Shown here: one piece after another, positions 44,229 through 52,404 of the stretch | Position numbering within the stretch: position 1 is the stretch's first letter | Layout of the letters: each line of letters starts with the position of its first letter | Assembly: GCA_963580285.1 (NCBI GenBank) | Contig: OY757017.1 | Location: 19,963,395 to 20,027,394 of the forward strand | Source: Lucinisca nassula | Taxonomy: Eukaryota; Mollusca; Bivalvia; Lucinida; Lucinidae | Length of the DNA: 64,000 nucleotides | Reading direction: 5' to 3' | Notes under the pieces: model-generated | Databases searched by the model: none | What the model saw: the letters and a program-made list of their open reading frames with translations, nothing else | What the model was told of the DNA's origin: nothing | Program-made: the position numbers and the translations under genes

Positions 44229-45313
44229 GATTCCATGACATTTGCTCACAAGACAATTGCTCACAAGACAGTTGCTCACAAGACAATTGCTCACAAGACA
44301 ATTGCCCACAACCTTAATGGAAAATAGGACAATTGCTCACAACACCATTTTTTTTTCAAGATTTTATTTTTATTTTGAAAGTCTTTTATTTATATATTTG
44401 CTATAGTTTATGGGAACCAGTTCTTCCTGAAATTATTATGTAACAGTTTAATCACCTAGATTTCAACTAATTAGTGTTAACCAAGACATCAGTCGTTGGA
44501 TGAAATGATAGCCCTATAATGAGCAGTAGTCAACTTAAATTATCAATATTATATATTAAGCAGCTTAATTTTGATTGATTGATTGATTGCTTTGAGGTTT
44601 AACATCCCCACCAACACTGTATAGATCATTTTGGGGATGCTGCTTCCAATTGCGTGGGACTTTTTTCAGACATTGATTTGAAATGACATCTCAAGCCCTG
44701 TCACCCAATTAAACAAATAGGGTTCATAAGAATGGACGGTTCGACTCGCACCGCTTTGCTTGGGCAGGCTTAGAACCTCTAAGCGGTTTACCAGTACTCT
44801 TGTGCGGTCGGTTTCAGCTCTGCGTGGAAGCATCATGCAGCCGATCTATTTCTTTAAGCCCCGATGGCCGGGGGCCGTTTAGCAGCTTGATAAATATACC
44901 CATCATTCATTAAAATGAACCATTATTTATGTATTTATTTTTTTGTTTCCAAAGTTATATAAATTCATTTGATCTCCTTAATCAATTAAATGTGAGCTTT
45001 TCTATGTGTATCACCTAAAATTGGTGATATGATCCAATTTAATTACTTAATGTTATTAATAAACTACTTATGTTTCAATTATCACTAACTAGTTGAAATC
45101 CATTTATCACTAATTAGCTGAAATCCAAAGGAGAAATAGTTCCCATAATTATAGATGATATAAAAACAAAAATAAAATCTTGAAAAAAAAAAAAATGTGT
45201 TGTGGGCAATTGTCCTATTTCCCATTAAGGTTGTGGGCAATTGTCTTGTGAGCAATTGTCTTGTGAGCAACTGTCTTGTGGGCAATTGTCTTGTGAGCAA
45301 ATGTCTGCGCACC
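44229..45313. mobile_element. Mutator-like foldback element with 9-bp target duplication
   Basis: ACTTGATAG flanks it at 44220-44228 and 45314-45322. Long inverted ends of about 230 bp begin (GA)CATTTGCTCACAAGAC and carry four to five tandem copies of a 15-17-bp unit (ACAATTGCTCACAAG). Further in, GATTTTATTTTTATTTT and CATTAATTAGT-like parts are also mirrored. A SINE B copy sits in the middle. A 9-bp duplication with long inverted ends is the hallmark of the Mutator group. No transposase is present. Confidence 0.85.
44570..44880 (-). mobile_element. SINE B copy inside the foldback, with target duplication
   Basis: It runs from a TGATTGATTGATTG tail through GAGGTTTAACATCCCCACC to the head GCCCCGATGGCCGGGGGCCG. 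AGCAGCTTAAT / AGCAGCTTGAT at 44559-44569 and 44881-44891 is the target duplication. Confidence 0.9.
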
Positions 45314-45390
45314 ACTTGATAGATTATAAACATATCAATATTTTTTGCTGTTGTTGCAAAAGAAAGATTTAGCATTTTTAGCTCGTCTGG

Positions 45391-45691
45391 TTTATTTGTT
45401 TGAACAATTGAAGTTTAACGTACCCATCAACACTAGTCTGGTCATTTTGGAGACACTGCTTCAAATTCTGTGGGACTTTTACCAGACATTGAGATCAAAT
45501 GACATCTCAAGCCCTGCCGCCTAATCAAAGCTAACGGCTTATAAATATGCATTGAGCGATCTGATTCACATCACTTTGCCTGTACAGGCTTAGTCATTCT
45601 AAGCGGTTTACCAGTACTGGTGGTGTGTGGAAGCACCATGCAGCCCAGTCTTTTTCTCCAAGCCCCGATGTGGAGGTGGGGGGGGGGGGGG
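45391..45691 (-). mobile_element. SINE B copy
   Basis: From TTTGTTTGAACAATTGAAGT through AAGCGGTTTACCAGTACTGG to CTCCAAGCCCCGATGTGGAG, followed by a G run. Confidence 0.85.
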
Positions 45692-45886
45692 CTTAGCTTG
45701 CCTGGACGAAGAGTTTTTGCAATATCCCCGGCGTCGGCGTCCGTGTGTAGGCACCGTTCAAGTTTTTTTAAGAGCTCATATTTTCTCAACCAAATGAAAA
45801 TTTGGTTCGTATCTTATGTTTGTTTTGGCGTTAGCGTTGGCGTTGGATTTGGCGTCCACATTTACGTTAAAGTTTTTAAGAGCTCA
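45692..45886 (+). repeat. decayed HINE-like repeat fragment
   Basis: GGCGTTAGCGTTGGCGTTGG repeats and TTTTTAAGAGCTCATATTTT-like wording near 45767 and 45873 resemble minisatellite units. No ends are visible. Confidence 0.4.
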
Positions 45887-46128
45887 TATGAGCCCCGCCA
45901 AGAGAATTTGTGTCTTCGAGCATTCCGTTATGACAAATTTTAACTGCGCATGCCCAGCCATTCAGAGGGGCCAGGGATATGGCTTTCTGTCTGAAGGTTC
46001 CTCTTGATTCACTGCTTGTATGAGCGAGCAGCGAAGGTTCTGGCAAGACTGCGCGGATGCGCAGGCTCGCCTGAACCTTCGCTGCTCGCATAGGCGATAA
46101 GTACCAAAATCGCTTGACGGGGCCCATA
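45887..46128. mobile_element. TA-flanked MITE M5, full copy
   Basis: TGAGCCCCGCCAAGAGAATT at the left and TGGGCCCCGTCAAGCGATTT inverted at the right, flanked by TA; 242 bp like the copy at 43713. Confidence 0.87.
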
Positions 46129-46214
46129 TGATGATGTTTGTATAGGTCCAAAGTTTCCCGCCACTGCATGGCCTCAGGGTAAAGGTCGTGGACTTTGAAT
46201 TTTCATGTTAAAGA

Positions 46215-46217
<3 letters not shown>

Positions 46218-46266
<49 letters not shown>
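46218..46266. repeat. (TG)n microsatellite
   Basis: About 24 uninterrupted TG units followed by T-rich sequence. Confidence 0.95.
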
Positions 46267-46270
<4 letters not shown>

Positions 46271-46340
46271 TTTGTTTTGTTTTGTTTTTTTTTTTTCGAA
46301 AGTTTTTTAAAAACCATATATTTTTTTAAAAAACCATATA

Positions 46341-46638
46341 GCCGCCCCCGCCCATAGGGGCTTGAAGAAATATATGGGCTGCATGATGCTTCCACACAGA
46401 GCTGAATCCGGCCCGCACACTAATACTGGTAAACCACTTTGAGGATCTGAGCCTGTCCAGGAACCGCGGTGCGAGGCGGACCGCCCATGCTAATAAATCC
46501 TATTGGTTTCATTTGGCGACAGGGCTTGAGATGTCATTTCATCTCAATGTCGGGTAAAAGTCCCACAAAATTGGAAGCAACATCTCCAAAATGACCTTTA
46601 CAGTGTTGACGGGGACGTTAAACCTCAAATCAAACAAT
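46341..46638 (+). mobile_element. SINE B, complete copy with 12-bp target duplication
   Basis: It runs from GCCGCCCCCGCCCATAGGGG to CCTCAAATCAAACAAT. AAAAACCATATA is present at 46329-46340 and 46639-46650. It is the reference for the split copy at 12529. Confidence 0.93.
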
Positions 46639-46650
46639 AAAAACCATATA

Positions 46651-46961
46651 ACAAAGGTTCAAAGTGTCATCAGCTCTCGATCTCCCATACCTGTATTGAT
46701 CTATTTTTAGCATAGTATTCCAGTCGGTATGTGATTTTTTTTTCACTGTTTTTACTTAAATTTAGCATAATTTGATTCAAGAATGCAAATAAATTTCAAA
46801 TGGTTAATAAAATATATATCTTTCTGAAATGTGAGGTTTGATTTGTTTGCATTTGCTCAAAAATTATAGAATGCTCGAAGAAATAATACAGTATAGATGT
46901 AAACACAACGAAGAACTAATCTTTCTGGTTACTCATAAGCTAACTGAAAGCATTCCAAGTC
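46651..46961. promoter_or_regulatory. 5' flank of the U1 copy; promoter not defined
   Basis: Molluscan U1 genes should have a proximal sequence element about 50-60 bp upstream and no TATA box. The 60 bp before the start (ACGAAGAACTAATCTTTCTGG to CATTCCAAGTC) have no TATA, but the element itself cannot be recognised without a species consensus. The rest of the stretch is AT-rich and featureless. Confidence 0.3.
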
Positions 46962-47124
46962 ATACTTACCTGGTACAGGCGATACCGTGATCAAGCAGGC
47001 GGTTCGCCCAGGAAGAGACCCTTTCATTGCACTACGATTGGGTTGACGCCTGCGATTACCCCAAATGTGGGTAACTCGGGTACGCAATTTATTTGTGTGG
47101 GGGACTGCGTACGCGCTATCCCCC
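46962..47124 (+). ncRNA. U1: U1 spliceosomal snRNA (gene or recent copy)
   Basis: It starts ATACTTACCTGG, the exact 5' end that pairs with 5' splice sites. The U1A loop ATTGCACTAC keeps the ATTGCAC recognition core. Stem III is TTACCC / GGGTAA around CAAATGT. The Sm site is ATTTATTTGTG. Stem IV is GGGGGACTGCG / CGCTATCCCCC. Length is about 163 nt against 164 in human. The long-range helix CAGGCG / CGCCTG, stem I ACCG / CGGT and stem III all differ from human at both partners, so pairing is kept. The U1-70K loop reads GATCAAGCAGG instead of the usual GAUCANGAAGG, one unexpected change. There is no poly(A) tail or target duplication, so it is not an obvious retrocopy. It lies in repeat-rich DNA; expression is unknown. 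Confidence 0.92.
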
Positions 47125-47320
47125 GAAACAATAATAAAATTATCTGAAAGGGATTATAATAATGGTATTATTTGGTGGGCCTTTTTTTACCCGACATTGA
47201 CATGAAATGAATGGGGTGTGTGGCGGCGGTAAAACGTCTCCCTGTCTTACATCTTAGTGTAGATTATATTTTCTTGTCCTTTGGGATCATTGATTCCATT
47301 GTGGAATTTCGAAAATAGCC
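47125..47320. other. U1 3' flank and leader of the hammerhead-bearing element
   Basis: GAAACAATAATAAAATTATC directly after U1 could hold a 3'-box-like signal but does not match a known consensus clearly. The rest has no recognised feature. Confidence 0.3.
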
Positions 47321-47370
47321 GAGGGTCACTGATGAGGCCTAATTGGCCGAAACTGGCTAATCTGGCCCAG
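47321..47370 (+). ncRNA. hammerhead ribozyme, type I, intact core
   Basis: GGGTCA (stem I 5' side), CTGATGA (47329-47335), GGCC-TAATT-GGCC (stem II), GAAA (47349-47352), a minimal stem III (CTGGCTAA) and ATC with predicted cleavage after 47362, then TGGCCC (stem I 3' side). Stem I pairs over 6 bp with one G-U, stem II over 4 bp. All core bases of the hammerhead fold are present. Very short stem III is the form known from Penelope-like retroelements and animal retrozymes. Stem III here has one C-A mismatch, which may lower activity or require a dimer. Sequence 3' of it (to about 47450) matches the minus strand at 51430-51500. Confidence 0.87.
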
Positions 47371-47456
47371 AGGACGTGTGTACTCCATATTTTTCAGTTC
47401 TGTGGTGTATTCCTTGCTTCCAAAGGATAACCCTTTTATAGAACATATTTATAAGC
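47371..47456 (+). mobile_element. downstream part of the hammerhead-bearing retroelement
   Basis: GTACTCCATATTTTTCAGTT, CTGTGGTGTATTCCTTGCTT and CCAAAGGATAAC align with the minus strand of 51430-51500 at the same distance from the ribozyme, so ribozyme and flank move as one unit. It is cut by a SINE B fragment. Confidence 0.7.
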
Positions 47457-47593
47457 ATGGACTCGCACCGCTTTGCCTGGGCAGGCTTATATCCTCTAAG
47501 CGGTTTACCAGTACTAGTGTGCGGGTCGGTTTCAGCTCTGCGTGGAAGCATCATGCAGCCCATCTATTTCTTCAAGCTCAATGGGCGGGGGCT
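47457..47593 (-). mobile_element. SINE B head fragment
   Basis: From GACTCGCACCGCTTTGCCTG through GGTTTACCAGTACTAGTGTG to TTCAAGCTCAATGGGCGGGG; the tail half is missing. Confidence 0.8.
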
Positions 47594-47689
47594 AGTGTCT
47601 CGCTGATAAAACAAAATATTGACTATTCACTGTATACAAATATTTATCAAAAGCACCTAAGTAGAAGTGAAAATCCCGCTTTAATTGTG

Positions 47690-47903
47690 TTAACCCTTGT
47701 CCTGCTGAGCCCGGATATGTCTTATCTTTCAAACAATGTAGATCCAGATCAGATGGCTTCTGAAGAAGCTATCTGACCAGGATCTACATTGTTAATCATT
47801 CAGATTGTGAATTTGTTGCAATAATTTGCATCAAGTAATCTGATTTGTTGATAATCGGTAGTGGGTGTGGCAGATTAAAGTATTCAGCAGGACAAGGGTA
47901 AAT
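47690..47903. mobile_element. TTAA MITE M2, one mutated end
   Basis: TTAACCCTTGTCCTGCTGAG at the left; TATTCAGCAGGACAAGGGTA at the right where TTAA has become TAAA. The hairpin AACAATGTAGATCCAGATC and its inverse are present. Confidence 0.82.
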
Positions 47904-47948
47904 AAAAATTAAAGCACTGAGAGAACTGGTGGGTAGATTGCCTCTGAG

Positions 47949-48183
47949 TCCCAGTAGTAATTATGACGTCACATCAACGTCGGTACAACGTCATGACGTT
48001 CATGCAACGTCACATCGTTCATGCAACGTCACATCTACGTCGGTGCAACGTCATGACGTTGCACGTTGCACCGACGTAGATGTGACGTTGCATGAACGAT
48101 ATGAACTAATGGTGCAACGTCATGACATTGACGTTGCATCGACTTTCATTTGACGTTGGCCTAGCGATGTGTGCCTGCTGGGA
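47949..48183. mobile_element. ACGTTG-rich foldback MITE (family M8)
   Basis: The ends TCCCAGTAG and TGCCTGCTGGGA are inverted. The interior is a set of CAACGTCA / TGACGTTG motifs with a large inverted repeat around 48060 (CTACGTCGGTGCAACGTCAT and its inverse). A fragment with the same wording is at 49805-49862. A 74-residue frame over it is repeat translation. Confidence 0.75.
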
Positions 48184-49321
48184 GTGTAGGCCTGGGAAAT
48201 ATTCCTGAACTGAGACCTAAACTTTCGTTTAACGTAAATTCCAGTATTTTAAGCAAGCAGTGTAAACGCCGCATTTTTGCCACCTGATTTGGTATCCAGT
48301 GGTTGTCAGTGCCCCAGTACATGGGCCCAGTCCAGATTAATTTTTACACGATCTCCGGCGTTACAGGGAGAAGGATAGCGCTGCTATAAATAACCAATCG
48401 CTGGATTGCAACAGTCACAAAGACACTGTATGCAGCTTCTATTCACCATATTTGCACATTATTTCTTGCTCCCAGCTTGCACATTGTCAATATTGGAAAA
48501 ACAGGTAACCAGACCCCCTGACCTTTCAAGGTCAGGGGGTCTGGTTACATGTTTTTCTAGCACTGATAACCTTCAGACTAGGAACCAGCAGATAATGCAA
48601 ATAAGGTGAATAGTCGAATGATGAGCCAATGCCCCAGTACACGAGTCCAATCCAGATTTTACTTTTTGCACAGCGCAGACGACTGGCGCTGCTATAAATA
48701 ATCGGTAGCTGGGTTTTGTAGGGCCTACATGGTCAGCCAATATCAGGCGGTTTTACGATCGATAAGAAAAGTTTTTGATACAATTTTTGTCTGAAAAGAC
48801 CATGTTGGTATTGCACTGTCAGTATTTTATAATTCATTAATGTATTTATTTATTTTTTTATTTATTTTCTTCCGTCTTTTCAGCTTCTTTTCATCACGGG
48901 TTATTGACTTATTGTGTATACTTGTTGGAAAGGTCCCTCAGGACCTTTCCACAGTGTTTATGTGAAATTTGAAGCATTTTCGCTCCAGTGCAGACTTCTC
49001 GCTATAATTTGCAATTTGCAATCATATTCAACGTGAAGAAACAATGTGAACCAGTCAAAATTATGCAGGGATACTTCAGTTTTTCTATGTAGTGTGTCTA
49101 TTTGGCGAAATGACCATAAATGAAAGTTACCATTTACAAGTATGAGGTTTCACAAAAAGCTTGCCTTACGCTAGCAAGCAGCACAACATATCTGTAATTG
49201 AATGTATCCTTATTCCAGCTTCCGCAAATTGTTTAACCGTCTGGCAACGTCCTTTTCGTATGCGTGACGCTGATTTACAATATATTTGAACTGAGAAAAA
49301 GCGAACTAAAGATAAAGATTA
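48184..49321. other. mostly unassigned; paired direct repeat and perfect palindrome
   Basis: GCCCCAGTACATGGGCCCAG ... GCGCTGCTATAAATAA (48310-48395) recurs at 48630-48705 (GCCCCAGTACACGAGTCCAA ... GCGCTGCTATAAATAA). Between them is a palindrome (48497-48556). No frame with a recognisable domain. It could be low-copy DNA with a duplicated TATA-like segment. Confidence 0.45.
48497..48556. repeat. perfect hairpin with 21-bp arms
   Basis: GTAACCAGACCCCCTGACCTT is immediately followed by TC and its exact inverse; outer bases GAAAAAC / GTTTTTC also pair. Very GC-rich against the background. Confidence 0.93.
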
Positions 49322-49577
49322 AGATAAAGGAGCTTTATTTAACGTCGCATATCCGAAACAAATAGCATAAACTTTTATTGCGACAAACAAAGTATCCCAT
49401 AACAAATACTTACCTGCCTTCATTTATCTTCCTAGGACTACCCCTGATAATGTGAGCGTCAGCCAAGGGAGCTCCTACTACCATTTTTCACGCCTTTGGT
49501 AGGGCGCGGCCGGGGATCGAACCCGCGACCTCCCATTCCCGAAACAGACACTCTACCACTGAGCTATCGGGGCTGGT
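49322..49577 (-). mobile_element. tRNA-derived SINE (family R)
   Basis: On the minus strand CAGCCCCGATAGCTCAGTGG and GGTTCGATCCCCGGCCGCG form the tRNA-like head; the tail is the inverse of TTATTTAACGTCGC at 49335. Same family as 29530. It is not a tRNA gene because the SINE body follows. Confidence 0.85.
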
Positions 49578-51229
49578 ATATACTAATGAAGATTGTTAGA
49601 AAAGGCGACATCACAGAAAACATAATACCAATGGCACCAACAGGAAGGGCAAACCAAAATGTTTGATATACAATGAGAATGCAACGGAAAGGAAAGTAAT
49701 CAGCTGCCTCTTCTCCGATGAGAAAAGGGCGTTTTATCAGGCGAATCAATTACTGAGGCTGAAAGTCACTACAGTTTCTGTGTCAGTATCATCAGTTTTA
49801 CTGGCATGACGTTGCATTGACGTTGGTACGACGTTGTATAGACGTCATGTGCGCGTTGGGAATAACTAATCATTCTTATGGGTGCCACGGATCCAATATA
49901 CTTATATATTGTTCCTTGTTAGCGTCGTTCAAACGCGTAACACGACCTACGTTTTATAACAAAAATAAGAAAACGAATGTTATCCCTGTAATTCCAACTT
50001 CATTGCAGTTACATGTAACATACTGATATCCAGTAACTGAAAACCACTACTCGAAATAATAGTAACGAGTACTCTGCGCGGAAATAAATTTGATTGCTCA
50101 GGCAGACTAAAGTTGTTGTTAAATGCTCGTATCTAAGTTAATGAGGGCGCCTAGGCATGGCATAGTGTGTTGCACGTACGTGTACAAGTTAGGCCAAAGT
50201 CACATTTAGAGAACGGCATTTTGTACGGGTCGAGGTCATCGGATGCGGGGATCGATGAGTTCGTCCCAGGAGCTTGGTGGTTCTACAAGCAGCACTTCTG
50301 AATTGCCAAGCCGGTAGGAGATGCTGAGGGCTTGTACCAACATTTGGATCATTGTACACTCATCCTGCCTGCTGGTTGGGAATATGACTTGGAGCTGTGA
50401 ATTGTATCGATTCCTGATCATTGCCTCCACTTCTGTTTTGCGACAAGTCTTCTTCCTGGACCGCTAGCCGCTTGTTTCTGTATGGAAACTTGTAAAGGCG
50501 TGCTTCATTTGCAGCCTAAGTCCGATGGCCAACTCGCGCGGCCCCAAAAAAGAGTACCATTGGCCTACTTTCTGTTCTCGAGCACAGTAGAAAAATCGCG
50601 ATCTGCAACCGATTTGTCGCCGATTACTCAACATTTTGGCTCAATTTAGACTGGCTTTCAAAATTTCTAAAACTGGCAGTGCTTCACTTTACTCGGTAGA
50701 GCACAGGCAGTCCAACGCGATTAACTCTTGTTGGACAGACTGCCGCGATTCGCAGCCCAGAAGCACATAACTTACGTCTCGCTGTGGAGCTATCGAGTTC
50801 TGTCCGCTCGACCCTGGCAGACGTAAAATGCCTTAGCTTGAACGAACGAACGAATGTAGTAGTGTCATCATCATCATTATTCTCTGTTCAGCTCTTGAGC
50901 AGCTAGTCCAGATCGATATCACAACATGTCTGGATTTATGAAAGAGTACTTCCAGAGCCAATTGTGACTTTCTTGAAGTCATGCCGACTTCATGGGATTC
51001 CTGAGGTGACCACAGGCCTTCAGCACCAGAGTGTCACTGTCGTTTGACGTTAGGAACTGCGCAATCCACCCCCCCCCCCGGCCAGAACCAAGAAGGCAGC
51101 TCCAAGACTTCGTCAAGCAGCACCACCGGCAGTCTAATGCCAGATTTCTGGCCTGACCGAGGCAACATTTTCAGAAACTGACTGCAGATACATATTTACA
51201 AGCCCTTACAAGTGAGATTGTAGATGCTT
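49578..51229. other. mostly unassigned; no gene supported
   Basis: A 64-residue minus-strand frame at 50236-50430 (starting MEAMIRNRYNSQ) shares IRNRYN and neighbouring wording with translations of the PLE 3' region, so it may be part of another retroelement. An ACGTTG fragment is at 49805-49862. A C run lies at 51070-51079. The rest shows nothing recognisable. Confidence 0.4.
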
Positions 51230-51430
51230 GATTTCTTTATAAATAGCCTCACTGAGACAATTTTCCACTAACTTGATAAGAAATAGTCAACAATGTTGTT
51301 TAATGCCTGATTTCTTTATATATATGGCATTGCCAAGGCAAAATATTCACAAACTGATTGCAGGTATATAAGTTTTATTTTGATAAGATTTGGCAAACAG
51401 ATGTATATTGACAAGACCGTCTAATATGTT
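51230..51430. repeat. degenerate tandem repeat (array kappa)
   Basis: TTTCTTTATAAATAGCCTCA, CTGAGACAATTTTC and AACTGATTGCAGGTATATAA recur at about 130-bp spacing. Related wording (ATAAATAGCCTCGCCGAGGC) is repeated at 54440-54790. Confidence 0.6.
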
Positions 51431-51549
51431 CTTGAAAGAGTTATCCTTTTGAAGCAAGGAATACACCACAAAATTGGAAAATATGGAATGTACATGTTTT
51501 CTGTGCCAGACTAGCTACTTTCGGCAAATTAGGCCTCATCAGTGACCAA
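51431..51549 (-). mobile_element. hammerhead-bearing retroelement fragment
   Basis: Minus-strand wording after the ribozyme (ACATTCCATATTTTCCAATT, TTGTGGTGTATTCCTTGCTT, CAAAAGGATAACTC) matches 47371-47440. It ends at 51549 where a PLE tail starts. Confidence 0.65.
51500..51549 (-). ncRNA. hammerhead ribozyme motif, weakened stems
   Basis: Minus strand: TTGGTCA, CTGATGA, GGC-CTAATTT-GCC, GAAA, GTAGCTAG, TC (predicted cleavage), TGGCAC. The conserved core (CTGATGA, GAAA, GTC) is intact. Stem II has 3 bp, stem I 4 bp, and stem III has a G-G mismatch with loop AGCT. The palindromic AGCT loop fits dimer-type hammerheads. Confidence 0.75.
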
Positions 51550-51552
51550 TTA

Positions 51553-51943
51553 GGAGATGTTGCACTGATGAGTTACGAGGCCTTCATGCGGACTGAACAG
51601 ATTATTTGTCTGAATCGCGACGGAAGTAAGGGCGAGGATAGTGGCCACGTAAAATCGATTTAAGCCCCCCAGTGGAATTCTTTCCACTGACCGTTCCAAG
51701 GCGGTTCTTCTGTGGCGGTTCATTTATGTTGTTGTTTGTTACTACTCACTGTGTGTATCACTTGTGTCTTTTTATTTTGGATGGCCATTTGGCAATTTTG
51801 TGGGAAAGTGACTGTCCTTACGGCCATCCTTTGTTTAGGTTTCCATTATGGTCTGGTCGCTTCATGTTCGTGTTTCTCTTTGGTGTCTTTGATTGTTGGA
51901 GTAAGTTAATTGTATCGATTCCTGATTTTTGTTTTACTTCTAC
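51553..51943 (+). mobile_element. 5'-truncated Penelope-like 3' tail
   Basis: From GGAGATGTTGCACTGATGAG to the shared terminus (TTTTTGTTTTACTTCTAC) at 51943. It contains CCCCCCAGTGGAATTCTTTC and GGCGGTTCTTCTGTGGCGG. The frames at 51672-52040 and 51712-51909 are not genes. Confidence 0.75.
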
Positions 51944-51984
51944 CCATCATAATGCCTGGCTTCTTCACAAGAAGCCTGGCCAGG

Positions 51985-52400
51985 GCAACAGTAGGATTAT
52001 TATTCCCACGCTTTTCAAAGAAAAAGTGGGGCTATTGTAATTGTATTCGTCGTCCGTCCGTCCGTACGTACGCACGTACGTCTGTCCGTCCGTCTTACCG
52101 GATAACTCCTCCAAGACGGTTATAGATAGAAACTTGAAACTTTGGGAACTGATCGATCTTTGGTCAGGGGAGTGCATGACACTTTCGTAATTTCGATCAA
52201 ACCCCTAGGGGTGGGCCCAGTGGTGGGGCCCGCGGGGTTCAAAAATAAAAAATTCCAGAACATGGTCGTGTAACATATCAAAGCGAACGGCATGATGAGT
52301 AGATTATGTAGTGGCGTGGGGATAGGCGATGGCGTGCCATCGACTGCGCGATTCTAGTTTTGTTAAGTTTTGCTAGGCAGACAGATTGCCAAGACCAAAC
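51985..52400 (+). mobile_element. hairpin-capped element, short
   Basis: ATTATTCCCACGCTTTTCAA with AAGAAAAAGTGGGGCTATTG forms the 5' hairpin; a CGTCCGTCCGTCCGTACG tract follows, then GGATAACTCCTCCAAGACGG. The same hairpin wording (TATAGCCCCCACTTTTTC) ends the element at 61780-62431. No 3' partner was found here. Confidence 0.5.
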
Positions 52401-52404
52401 AAAT

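Noticed and set aside
50236..50430. 64-residue minus-strand frame as a host gene
   Set aside because: It shares IRNRYN wording with translations of repeat 3' regions at 12.2 kb and of the PLE tails, so a retroelement origin is more likely.
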